From: Dechloromonas denitrificans
GTDB lineage: Bacteria > Pseudomonadota > Gammaproteobacteria > Burkholderiales > Rhodocyclaceae
Direction of reading: 5' to 3'
Assembly (NCBI RefSeq): GCF_001551835.1
Contig: NZ_LODL01000010.1
Location: forward strand, 260,948-324,947
Length of the DNA: 64,000 bases
Both the position numbers and the translations under genes were made by a program. The notes beneath the pieces were generated by a model. It had not been told where the DNA came from. It made no database searches and was given only the letters and a program-made list of their open reading frames with translations. Shown here piece after piece: positions 17,204 through 25,805 of this stretch. Within the stretch, counting starts at the first letter, position 1; each line of letters opens with the position of its first letter.

Positions 17204-18656
17204 ACATCCCGGCGAACTGGTCGTCATCCGCATTCCCACCCCGCTGCGCAGCTATACCAACGGTGCCGATCAGGTTGCCGTGCAGGCGACCACCGTCGGC
17301 GATGCGATCACGGCGCTCGGCGACGCCCATCCGGGCATCCTGGAGCGTGTCGTGGCGCCCGATGGCAGCCTGCGCCAGTTCGTTAACATCTATCTCGGGG
17401 CTGACGATATCCGGGTGCTGCATGGTCTGGTCACCCCGTTGCCGGCCGGTGCCGTGCTGGCCATTGTCCCGGCCGTGGCCGGTGGTGCCGGCGGCAAGGA
17501 GCGCCGGTTGAACGAATTGCGCACCGTCATTCCCGAGCTCGCCCCGCTGGAAGCCTTCGGCAGCCAGGTTCGAGGCGGCGTACTGATCGACATCCGCGAA
17601 GCCGACGAAATTGCTCAGGGCAGCCCGCCCAACGCCCTGCGCCTGGGCAGGGGCTTTCTCGAACTGCGCATCGAGGGCCTGGTTCCCGATTACGACCAAC
17701 CGGTGATGACGCTGTGCGGCGGTGGCGTGCGTTCGCTGTTCGCCGCTGAAGCCCTGCGGCAACTGGGTTATCGCCAGGTCGCCTCGGTCATCGGCGGCTA
17801 TAGCCGCTGGAAGGCCGATGGCCTGCCCTGCGAGTTGCCGCAAACCATGAGTAACGAAGAAAAGGAACGCTACAGCCGGCACCTCTCCATGCCCGAGGTA
17901 GGTGAGGCGGGCCAGGCCAAACTGCTCGACAGCAAGGTCTTGCTGGTCGGCGCCGGCGGCCTCGGTTGCCCGGCCGCACTCTATCTGGCGGCTGCGGGCG
18001 TCGGTACGCTGGGAATTGTCGATGATGACCGGGTCGACCGCAGCAACCTGCAGCGCCAGGTGCTGCACACGCACGGGCGCATTGGACAACTCAAAGTGGA
18101 TTCGGCGCGGGCCAGCCTGCTGGCGCTGAACCCGGGCATTCATATCGAGACTTATCCGGAGCGCCTGACCAGCAGTAACGTCGAACACCTCTTTGCAGGC
18201 TATGACCTGGTGGTCGATGGCTCCGACAATTTTCCCACCCGGTATCTGGTCAACGATGCCTGCGTCAAACTCGAAATACCGAACATCCACGGTTCGGTGT
18301 ACCGCTTCGAGGGCCAGGTCACGGTCTTCTGGCCAGGCTACGCGCAACGGCGTGGTCCCTGTTACCGCTGCCTCTACCCGGAACCACCACCGCCCGAACT
18401 CGCCCCATCCTGTGCCGAGGCAGGCGTTCTGGGCGTGTTGCCGGGTATCGTCGGCTTGCTCCAGGCCACCGAGGCGATCAAGCTGCTACTCGACCTCGGT
18501 GATCCGCTGGTCGGCCGCTTGCTCTGCTACGACGCCCTGCCCGGCCGCTTCAGCGAATACACCCTGCATCCCGACCCAAATTGCGCTTACTGCGGCGACC
18601 ATGGCGCCTTTCCCGGCTACGTGGACTACACGGCCTTCTGCCGGGCTGCGGCATGA
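17196..18656 (+). CDS. Fusion of CysO/MoaD-like sulfur carrier, rhodanese and E1-like (MoeB/ThiF) adenylyltransferase
   Basis: 486 residues, three domains. Residues 8-100: beta-grasp carrier like CysO, ending VPAVAGGAGG; Mycobacterium CysO ends PAVAGG, so Gly 97 would be the active end, but here the chain continues. Residues 105-213: rhodanese with Cys 174 in LCGGGVRS. Residues 220-480: E1-like domain with nucleotide loop GAGGLGCP (252-259), SNLQRQ, zinc Cys 389/392 and 463/466, and candidate catalytic Cys 406 in SCAEAG. The order rhodanese-E1 is reversed relative to MoeZ. GAGGAGG Shine-Dalgarno fixes ATG 17196. Predicted to adenylate and thiolate the carrier for CysM; how the internal Gly-Gly becomes a free end is the open question. 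Confidence 0.9.
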   Translation: MAEHPGELVVIRIPTPLRSYTNGADQVAVQATTVGDAITALGDAHPGILERVVAPDGSLRQFVNIYLGADDIRVLHGLVTPLPAGAVLAIVPAVAGGAGGKERRLNELRTVIPELAPLEAFGSQVRGGVLIDIREADEIAQGSPPNALRLGRGFLELRIEGLVPDYDQPVMTLCGGGVRSLFAAEALRQLGYRQVASVIGGYSRWKADGLPCELPQTMSNEEKERYSRHLSMPEVGEAGQAKLLDSKVLLVGAGGLGCPAALYLAAAGVGTLGIVDDDRVDRSNLQRQVLHTHGRIGQLKVDSARASLLALNPGIHIETYPERLTSSNVEHLFAGYDLVVDGSDNFPTRYLVNDACVKLEIPNIHGSVYRFEGQVTVFWPGYAQRRGPCYRCLYPEPPPPELAPSCAEAGVLGVLPGIVGLLQATEAIKLLLDLGDPLVGRLLCYDALPGRFSEYTLHPDPNCAYCGDHGAFPGYVDYTAFCRAAA

Positions 18657-19564
18657 GCGCTGCGGCCCTGCTCGCAGCCGTCGGCAACACCCCGCTTGTC
18701 GAAATCCCGTTTGCCGCCGAAGCAAACGCTGGGGTTCGACTCTTCGCTAAGCTGGAAAGCGTAAACCCGGGCGGCTCGATCAAGGACCGGCCGGTTGCCA
18801 GAATGCTGCTCGAAGCGCGAGCCAACGGCCATCTGGCCGGCCAGCGCCGCCTGCTCGACTCCTCGTCAGGCAATGCCGGCATTTCCTACGCCATGTTCGG
18901 CGCAGCCCTCGGCATTCCGGTAACCCTGGTCGTCCCGGGCAACGCCAGCGCCGAACGGCTGGCCCGAATTCGCGCCCATGGCGCCGAACTGGTGCTGACC
19001 GATCCGATCGAAGGCTATGACCACGCCCTACATACCGCACATCGGCTGGCAGAGGAACAACCGGAACGCTACTGGCTGTGCGACCAGTACGCCAACCCGG
19101 CCAACTGGCAGGCGCACTATGAGGGAACCGGCGAGGAAATCCTCAAGCAGTTGGCCGAACGCGGGCTTGGCACGCCCGACGCCCTGATCGTCGGCGTCGG
19201 CACCGGCGGCACGCTGACCGGAATCGGCCGCCGCCTGCGTCGCGACAACCCGGAGTTACTGATTGTCGCCGCCATCCCCGAACTTTTTCCCGGCATCGAA
19301 GGCTTGAAACCGCTCGGCCATCCCGGCGACATCGTACCGGCGCTGCTCGACCAGAATCTGATCGACCACCGCGAACCGGTCACGCTCGACCAGGCCGCCA
19401 CCATGTGCCACCGCCTGGCCAAACTCGGCCTCTACGTCGGCCCCTCGTCAGGTGCCTTCGTCGAGGTCGCCCTGCGCGTGGCCGCTGCTGGCGAACGGCA
19501 CCTTCTGGTCACCGTGCTTAGCGATACTGGCGAACGCTATGTTTCTACAGGGCTTTGGCATTAA
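18653..19564 (+). CDS. cysM: Cysteine synthase CysM (carrier-dependent type predicted)
   Basis: 303 residues, fold-type II PLP enzyme. PLP Lys is K44 in GGSIKDRP; the substrate loop SSSGNAGISYA and phosphate loop GTGGTLTGIGR are present. ATGA overlap with the fusion gene. CysM of Mycobacterium uses O-phosphoserine and CysO-thiocarboxylate; the adjacent carrier/E1/JAMM genes suggest the same here, but the sequence alone cannot tell O-phosphoserine from O-acetylserine use. Last gene of the operon; the vgrG relic begins just downstream on the other strand. Confidence 0.9.
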   Translation: MSAAALLAAVGNTPLVEIPFAAEANAGVRLFAKLESVNPGGSIKDRPVARMLLEARANGHLAGQRRLLDSSSGNAGISYAMFGAALGIPVTLVVPGNASAERLARIRAHGAELVLTDPIEGYDHALHTAHRLAEEQPERYWLCDQYANPANWQAHYEGTGEEILKQLAERGLGTPDALIVGVGTGGTLTGIGRRLRRDNPELLIVAAIPELFPGIEGLKPLGHPGDIVPALLDQNLIDHREPVTLDQAATMCHRLAKLGLYVGPSSGAFVEVALRVAAAGERHLLVTVLSDTGERYVSTGLWH

Positions 19565-19577
19565 ATCCGGGGGCACC

Positions 19578-20248
19578 TCAGACAGGCTCGTCTTTGGTTT
19601 TTGAGCTTTTTTGCGGGTCGACCGCAGGACTCGTCCCGATGCGGGTCTCACCGAGATTGTTGCACGCATGGTGAGTGATGGCGGTGATCAGGAAGCGGCG
19701 CTGCTCGGCCATATCCCGGTCGTGTTCCGGGTGATCGGCCAGCAGGAAGGTGGTACCCGGCGCAGCGGTGCGGACGCTGCCTTCGCCGTGAAATTGCTTG
19801 AGGCGCGCGTCGATTGCCTGGTGCTGGTTGTTCAATATGCGCTCGCCGTGGGCGGCGTTCTGCGGGAGGTTCGAGAGCGTGCTGTAATCCCAACTGCTCG
19901 CCTTGCTCTCGCTGGTGTTGAGCTGACGCATGCCATGCCAGCGGTCGAGGCAAGGGTGGCACCGGCCTGGGTATAACGGATGCGAGCCTGGGCGTTGTCG
20001 ATGAAGACACCGTTATGGTCGCTGATGACCAGCGTGTGGCTACCCAGGCTGTCGCCCGTATCGGCCTTGTGCTCAAACCAACAAAAGAGTCCTTCTTCGG
20101 CAAGCAGATGCTTCAGGAAGGTGAGATCGCTCTCTCGGTATTGCACGGTCATGCCGCGTTTGGGGTAAGCGGCGGGGTTGGATAGCCACCATTGCCAGTC
20201 GGGAAAGTGTTTACCTTGCGATTTCCAGTCGGACAGGAGTTCGTCGAA
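19578..20248 (-). pseudogene. vgrG relic (truncated, frameshifted copy of the vgrG at 24.6-25.3 kb)
   Basis: The minus strand is clearly homologous to part of the VgrG N-terminal half encoded near 24591-25341 (DELLSDWKSQGK at the upstream end, YPKRGMTVQYRESDLTFLKHLLAEEGLFCWFEH, then SKTKDEPV at the downstream end). Compared with that copy it has lost 10 bases near 19950 (shifting the frame after QAGATLA) and 78 bases near 19862 (26 codons, in frame). There is no start region and the end is a premature stop. It is the downstream flank of the effector/immunity cassette. Confidence 0.88.
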
Positions 20249-20336
20249 GCGAATTCGGCGGCGGACCCAAAGCAGCGCTTTGGGGATGTCCGCTGGAATG
20301 AGGCCGCAAGAAGCGGCATGGGGTGAGATCGCCTTC

Positions 20337-20993
20337 TCAACGCTTGCAATGCTTCGGGATTTCCTTGGCTTCTTCATCGTTTGGCGCCTTGGCGAAGCTG
20401 AAGTAGCAGTGATGGGTTCCGTCGTCCAAATCCGGCCACTTCGTATGAATCATCACGTTGGTGATGCGCCAGCCATTTTCGGATTTGGTCAGGAAATAGA
20501 GGTTGCGACCAAGGTCGAAACTCGGTGGATTTGAGATTTTCTTGTTGCCGGCGGGGAATACTTCTACCTTGGCTCGGTTTCCCGATACGACGGGGGGTTT
20601 GATGTATGAAAATGGAATATCATCAATTCTTATATCCGATGGCATATCTTCGGCGCCCAAATATGGATAACGGTTTGGTGCATCACACCCAACAAATCCT
20701 GTTTTGATGTCTCGTTTTCTAACCACTGGTGGGTCAAAGAACTCGTTAAGTAGCTCGCATTTTTTTTGTGGCTGATATTTCCCGACTTTATTTGGTACAC
20801 GATTTCTGAGAAACGGACTGCCGTCCTTCTTAGAAAACTCCCCAAACTCAAACGTATCCGGATCATACGAATACATCTTCTCAACAAACTGCTTAACCTC
20901 TTTCTGCTCTGGCGTCAGCGTATCGGCCGACCAAGCCATGCCAGCGACTAGCAGCGACAGCAGTCCACAAACGGTTTTCAGATAACATCCCAT
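20337..20993 (-). CDS. Exported protein, candidate T6SS immunity protein 2
   Basis: 218 residues with a Sec signal peptide (LLSLLVAGMAWSA, cleavage near residue 23). The mature part shares a pattern with the neighbour encoded at 21059: a helix FVEKMY, then PQKKCELLNEFF in the first third and a C-terminal NGWRITNV strand followed by a Cys-containing end. It resembles DUF3828-like periplasmic proteins. It is A+T-richer than the flanking DNA. Following the effector and a related gene, it is probably a second or orphan immunity protein. No good Shine-Dalgarno is visible; the gene lies 65 bases after the first immunity gene. Confidence 0.65.
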   Translation of the reverse strand: MGCYLKTVCGLLSLLVAGMAWSADTLTPEQKEVKQFVEKMYSYDPDTFEFGEFSKKDGSPFLRNRVPNKVGKYQPQKKCELLNEFFDPPVVRKRDIKTGFVGCDAPNRYPYLGAEDMPSDIRIDDIPFSYIKPPVVSGNRAKVEVFPAGNKKISNPPSFDLGRNLYFLTKSENGWRITNVMIHTKWPDLDDGTHHCYFSFAKAPNDEEAKEIPKHCKR

Positions 20994-21058
20994 TGCTTAT
21001 TACTTATTAAAATAAATTTTGCATTAATTTTCGTGCAAAAAGCCCCTTGGCTAGTTCG

Positions 21059-21652
21059 TTAATTAGGTGTCAAATTCGGTCCCAATGGCGGCTCGCCAAA
21101 ATCCGTACAACGATATATACCAAATGTGCTGTTATGCCTTGATTTCAAAATCTCGGCATTCTTTTGACTGACATAGCTATCGCAAATTCGTGCGCCATAG
21201 ATTAGCCACCCATTATCCGAAAATCGCAAGACCCATTCTGTCCGCGCAACAACAAAATCGCGTTTTTCGTCACTAGGCATCATTTCAATAGCGATTTCGG
21301 CACGCTCATCATTTATTGATGTAGTAACTATTTTATATTTTGGGGCAGGGTCGTAGCTCCCTTCAAAATTTAACTCGTAACCAGGGTAGCGAGTTAAAAG
21401 AGGAGGGAGTTTGCAAAGTTGAGCCCCACCATCCTTTAAGGTTTTTGTTGAGAAATATTTCTTTAGAAGGCGGCACCTTTTTTCAGGGAAGTATCTTCCA
21501 GAAAACTCACCAGCATCAATATTGGCCTCGCTTTCCTTGTAAAATGATCTAATCACCTTTATTGCCGTATCAAGATTGGCTGCTTGCGCTTCCGCATGAA
21601 TTGCCCATAGTGAGAAAAAAAATGGAATAAAAAATCTCACCAGTTGCCTCAT
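21059..21652 (-). CDS. Exported protein, candidate T6SS immunity protein 1
   Basis: 197 residues with a signal peptide (FFIPFFFSLWAIHAEA, cleavage near 24). The mature part has VIRSFYKESEANIDAGEF, then PEKRCRLLKKYF, and ends with NGWLIYGARICDSY, a layout shared with the gene at 20337. The start ATG overlaps the effector stop by four bases, a typical effector-immunity arrangement, and the periplasmic location fits a cell-wall-degrading effector. A+T-rich composition suggests recent acquisition. Function is inferred from position and export signal, not from a recognised family. Confidence 0.72.
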   Translation of the reverse strand: MRQLVRFFIPFFFSLWAIHAEAQAANLDTAIKVIRSFYKESEANIDAGEFSGRYFPEKRCRLLKKYFSTKTLKDGGAQLCKLPPLLTRYPGYELNFEGSYDPAPKYKIVTTSINDERAEIAIEMMPSDEKRDFVVARTEWVLRFSDNGWLIYGARICDSYVSQKNAEILKSRHNSTFGIYRCTDFGEPPLGPNLTPN

Positions 21653-23589
21653 ATAAGTCCTCTTTTGGCTTGCTCGTAATATTTGTTATAGATTTCCATA
21701 AATTTATTCTTGCTTAATCCACGATCCTCGCCAGCCCCAGGTAAGCAACTCCATGTGTTTTTCAGCTTATTGATTGCTGAATCGATGTCGCCACGTCTGA
21801 TATCGCTGAGGGCACTATTCTCACCATTATTGCCCTTCCAGGGATTTTCCCCCATCAACGCAACGGCTAGACGATCTTGTGCCATTTTGTCAAACTTCTT
21901 CCCTCCCTCTGGAATGCAAACAATATTTTTTTCCAATAAATCCTTCCAAGTATCGTGCTTGAATTGATACGCGCCAGCGGAACTTTTGTCGTTGTCAAAT
22001 GCAGAACTTTCGTAAATAGCAGCCCAAGGGTGCTTTTTGTCGTCGCTGAAACGTCGCCCTGACGTACCGGGGACTGCGGTATTAAGTAGAAAATAGCGTT
22101 TAGCATCGTCTGCCTCTTCGGTACATTCACGTTCACGTAGACACCGTAAAAATGCCTTGATCCGCCAAACTGGTTCTACGTCGTAGATTTTTCTATAAAT
22201 TCCAATAACGTTATAGCGAGTCCAATTAGGGTGACCTGATTTAGGAATGTGATCGCTAATATAGTTGGTATAACTGCGGATATCGATGTGACCATGATTG
22301 GGATAATTGTTGTTTTTTCGCTTTTTTTCTTTATTCCAAGTAGCCTCTGACCACGTATAGACGATGATGTCACCAGCTGCGGCCCAGCGTAAATCAGGCA
22401 CTTCTTTCGTGACCTCCCAAAATCCCTTGGCGATTAGCGCAGGACCTGCCTTGCTAGCCGAATCCTGCATTGAATAATGATCCGCTTCACTTTGCGCCGT
22501 GCTGGTTTTGTTGTCCGCCAAAATGCCGCTGACAATCTTGCAACGACTCAAAGCAACTTTGACATAGGTGTAGCACAACCCCTTGGGGGTTTCACTTTCC
22601 TTCTCTTTTTTTGCATGCTTAAACGACCCCTTTCCCATCGAAGCCAGTACCCCGGCAGTCCCTTCCGTATAGAGGTACTCCGTCTGCTCCCGCGCAAACG
22701 CCAGCAATGCCTCGACCTTCTTGACCATCTCGGCATCGACCTTGACCGGTGTGGCCGGCACGGTGCCACCTTTCGCAGAGGAGGCAGGCGTTCCCCACAG
22801 GTTGAACGTGGGCATGCGCCAGCTGTTCCACCAGTCGATAGCTTTCTGGGTAATCACGGCCAGCGGGTTGCCGTTTTCGTCGCGACCTTTTTCCAGTTTG
22901 GGTTTGACTTCTTCCTTGCCGGAAATGTGTTGCGGCGGCTTGTCGGCTTGTTGCTTGGCCTTGATTTCAGGCGCCTTGGGTTGTGCTTTGGGTTTGGGGG
23001 CTGGTTTAGGCGGTTGGGCATGTTTGTCGTTGTCGGCAGGCGCAGGCTTGGCCGTCTCGGCGCGTTTGGTTTCTGCCTCACCGGCTGGTTGCGCAGTCTC
23101 GTTTGGCTCGGATTCTTTCGATGCAGCACTCAGATCGCCAAGATCACCCTGCTCCGGCTTCGGGATGCGCTCCTCGGCGTTGCCCGCTTTGCCTTCATGC
23201 TTTTCTGTAGTTGTCTCGACCACAATGTTGGGGCTAACTGCTGTCAAAACGCCATCGCTCGACGGCATGCAACATTCGCCTATTTTTTTGTAGCTTCCGT
23301 CAAAACGCTGGACGGCTATGCTCAGTGTGTCTCCGGGAGGTGCTTCGATGGGAGGAATGGCGCCATCGGCATCGGTGCGGGCCAGTAGCTCTCCGCCTTC
23401 CCAGCGGATGGCAACGCCCATTTTCGCAATGGGCGAGCCGTCCAGTGCAAGGAAGTTGATATCGAGCGTCGGCGGATTGGCATTTTTCTCGCTCGTGGCA
23501 TCTTCGGATGGAGGGCCATCCTGTTCCTCCACGGTTTCGGCGCTTGCCTGGTCGTCTTCGAGCAAGGCGGCATCGGTCTGTGCATTCAT
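21649..23589 (-). CDS. Predicted T6SS effector: TTR-like domain, linker, Cys/His amidase (CHAP/NlpC-like) and GH104 lambda-lysozyme-like domain
   Basis: 646 residues, no signal peptide. Residues about 40-125: beta-sandwich of carboxypeptidase/TTR-like type (LDINFLALDGSPIAKMGVAI), perhaps the VgrG-docking part. Residues 130-240: Lys/Pro/Ala/Glu linker. Residues 335-465: Cys/His hydrolase with C339 (GLCYTYVKVAL), GDIIVYTW and H432/H434 (NHGHIDI). Residues 475-640: resembles lambda endolysin (GH104): KAFLRCLRERE aligns with KAFLDMLAWSE, placing E488 on the catalytic Glu, and RRGDIDSAINKLKNTWSCLPGAG is close to the lambda C-terminal helix. Expected to cut both peptide and glycan bonds of peptidoglycan in prey periplasm. 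It follows the broken vgrG by 13 bases and overlaps the first immunity gene. Confidence 0.82.
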   Translation of the reverse strand: MNAQTDAALLEDDQASAETVEEQDGPPSEDATSEKNANPPTLDINFLALDGSPIAKMGVAIRWEGGELLARTDADGAIPPIEAPPGDTLSIAVQRFDGSYKKIGECCMPSSDGVLTAVSPNIVVETTTEKHEGKAGNAEERIPKPEQGDLGDLSAASKESEPNETAQPAGEAETKRAETAKPAPADNDKHAQPPKPAPKPKAQPKAPEIKAKQQADKPPQHISGKEEVKPKLEKGRDENGNPLAVITQKAIDWWNSWRMPTFNLWGTPASSAKGGTVPATPVKVDAEMVKKVEALLAFAREQTEYLYTEGTAGVLASMGKGSFKHAKKEKESETPKGLCYTYVKVALSRCKIVSGILADNKTSTAQSEADHYSMQDSASKAGPALIAKGFWEVTKEVPDLRWAAAGDIIVYTWSEATWNKEKKRKNNNYPNHGHIDIRSYTNYISDHIPKSGHPNWTRYNVIGIYRKIYDVEPVWRIKAFLRCLRERECTEEADDAKRYFLLNTAVPGTSGRRFSDDKKHPWAAIYESSAFDNDKSSAGAYQFKHDTWKDLLEKNIVCIPEGGKKFDKMAQDRLAVALMGENPWKGNNGENSALSDIRRGDIDSAINKLKNTWSCLPGAGEDRGLSKNKFMEIYNKYYEQAKRGLI

Positions 23590-23602
23590 CGTAGGTTCTC
23601 GC

Positions 23603-24454
23603 TCAGAGGTGGTTTACATCCTGAAAAAAGAGCCAGTCGCCCTGGCTGATGACGACTTTTACTTTTTCCGGCTTTGTCGTTGAAATGGCGCCAGTTGAGC
23701 CGTCCGCGCTCAATTGTCCGGCAGCGATTTTTTGTCCTTGTTCGTTGTATGCCTCGTAAGGCATTGCCGCATACAACGAACCACTTTCAGGGTCGCCACC
23801 AATTAATCCTGCGACATTGATGCGCTGACTATAGGTTGAACGTTCACTCGCCTCGCTTTGAACCAAATTCAGTTCGTTTGCAGCGGGGGAACTCGGCAAC
23901 TCCACTGCTGCACTCTTCGGCCCCGTCCAATCCTTCTTGCTCGCCTTGAACTCCACCTTGTTCGGCGCATGCAGTTCGATGTTGCCGCCTTCGATTTTCA
24001 GGTAGGCCCCTTGGGCAGTCGCGAGGATTTTCTGTTTGGCACTGGCATTGAGGCTGCCGTTGGTGCTGGCGAAAGTCACTTTCTTGTCGGCGGCAGCGGT
24101 GGTTTTGCCGCTCTGGCTTTGCAGGCTGACCTTGCCGCTGGCGGCGTGCAGGTGGATACCCGTTTCTGTGTTCGGTTTCTTTGGGTTGCTGGCCTTGCCG
24201 ACGGTAAACAGCGCGATGCCGTTTTTCACCGCCAGGCTGTGGTTGCCTTGGGCGATCAGGTTGCTGTCCTGGCTGCTGGCGATGCTGAGGTTTTTTCCGG
24301 CGGCCAGAATATGGCTTTTCGGGGTGAGCAGGGCGATGCCGGCCGGCGCGCTGTATTGGAGGCGTGGTTCGCTCCAGACGGGCACGGTACCGGTGCCGCC
24401 CTCGACGGTTTTGATGCTGCCGTTACTGGCGGCCGTGCTGCCTTTGCTGGCCAT
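23603..24454 (-). pseudogene. tssI: vgrG 3' part: DUF2345 beta-helix and C-terminal extension
   Basis: 283-codon frame carrying the C-terminal part of a VgrG: PVWSEPRLQYSAPAGIALLTPKSHILAAGKNLSI, TETGIHLHAASGKVSLQSQSG (DUF2345 repeats), and a 70-residue tail (YAAMPYEAYNEQGQKIAAGQLSADG) that looks like a TTR-like docking extension. It is in a different frame from the 5' part; the frames overlap at 24423-24454. The gp5-type OB-fold and the first part of the spike helix are missing between the two halves. Its ATG (24454) has no Shine-Dalgarno of note. It might make a separate peptide, but a broken gene is more likely. Confidence 0.8.
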
Positions 24455-25757
24455 TGCCGACGACGATGGCGGTCAATGTGCCGTTGATGGTCGGCCGCGG
24501 ATGGACCATGCGGCCATGGCTGTCGGAGAGTAGTGGACGCCAGGGCAGGCTGGCGCGGATGGCGGTGATCTGGTTGCGATAGAGGTCGACCGTCTCATCT
24601 TTGGTTTTTGTGCTTTTTTGCGGGTCGACCGCGGGCATCATCCCGATTCGGGTCTCACCGAGATTGTTGCGGCCATGGTGGGTGATGGCGGTGATCAGGA
24701 AGCGGCGCTGCTCGGCCGTGTCCCGGTCATGTTCCGGGTGATCGGCCAGCAGGAAGGTGGTGCCCGGTGCTGCGGCGCGGACGCTGCCTGCGCCGTGAAA
24801 CTGCTTCAGGCGCGCATCGATCGCCTGACGCTGGTTGTTCAACATGCGCTCGCCGTGGGCGGCGTTCTGCCAGGCATATTGACCGGGGTCATGCCAGGCC
24901 ACGGTGCGCGGCACGGCACCATTGTTCACCGTGCTGGCAGCACTTTGCGGGCGGTTCGAGAGCGCCCGGTAATCCCAACTGCTCGCCTTGCTCTCGCTGG
25001 TGTCGAGCTGACGCAGGCCGTGCCAGCGGTCGAGGCTGTCCTCGGCGAGGGTCGCGCCGGCCTGGGTATAGCGGATGCGGGGCTGAGCATTGTCGACGAA
25101 CACGCCGTTATGGTCGCCGATGACCAGCGTATGACTGCCCAAGCTGTCGCCCGCATCGGCCTGGTGCTCGAACCAGCAAAAGAGCCCTTCTTCGGCGAGC
25201 AGGCGTTTCAGGAAGGCGAGATCGCTTTCGCGGTATTGCACGGTCATGCCGCGCTTGGGGTAAACGGCGGTATCGGCCAAAGCCCAGCGCCATTCAGGCA
25301 CCAGCTTGCCTTGCCCTTTCCAGTCGCCGAGCAATTCGTCGATGATCTCGACGACGCTCTTGTCCTGAAACAGGAAGTTGTCTTGGTTGTACCCTAGGAA
25401 GGCCAGCCAGGGTTCGAGGGTCAGCTGGTAACGGGCAAAACCGCCGTTGGCGCCTTCCCGGACCAGCCGCGTGATGTGGCCGTGGAAGGGACGCAGCGTG
25501 GTCCGCGAGGCGGCTGTTTGCAGATCGAGCCGGGCCGGCTGGCCAAGGAGTGCCGTCAAGGACTGCTGGGCATTGCTCGACAACACCGTCAGTTCGATGC
25601 GAAAACCGGCATGCTCGGCCAGCGGGCCGAGGGCTTCGTCGATGCGTGCCGTTTCGGCCAACAGGGCGTTCGCACCGGCCGGCGTGCTCAGGGTCAGGAG
25701 CCGGTCGCTCTGGCGCCAGCCGGCGCCGCCGGCGATCAAATCAAGGATGCTGTTCAT
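24423..25757 (-). pseudogene. tssI: vgrG 5' part: VgrG N-terminal (gp27-like) half, truncated
   Basis: 444 codons. ATG 25757 with AGGA upstream. Contains the phage gp27-like half of VgrG: PFHGHITRLVREGANGG, ARYQLTLEPWLAFL, YPKRGMTVQYRESDLAFLKRLLAEEGLFCWFEH, and ends RPLLSDSHGRMVHPRPTINGTLTAIVVGNG before 8 out-of-frame residues and a stop. In intact proteins this is followed by a conserved gp5-like OB fold; that region is absent. A deletion of several hundred codons with a frameshift is inferred. It lies downstream of clpV and the Tae4-like gene and upstream of the effector, the normal place for vgrG. Confidence 0.85.
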
Positions 25758-25805
25758 GTTCCTGCGGTCAACGAGTGAAATGGGGCAAAAAGCGCGGGCG
25801 GCGAC

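Noticed and set aside
24423..24454. Programmed frameshift joining the two vgrG halves
   Set aside because: There is no slippery run or downstream structure, and the central VgrG domain is absent, so joining the frames would still not give a full protein.
24618..25397. 259-codon plus-strand frame inside vgrG (and similar frames over the relic at 19611-19976)
   Set aside because: Antisense to conserved VgrG sequence; its repetition at both places only reflects the vgrG duplication.
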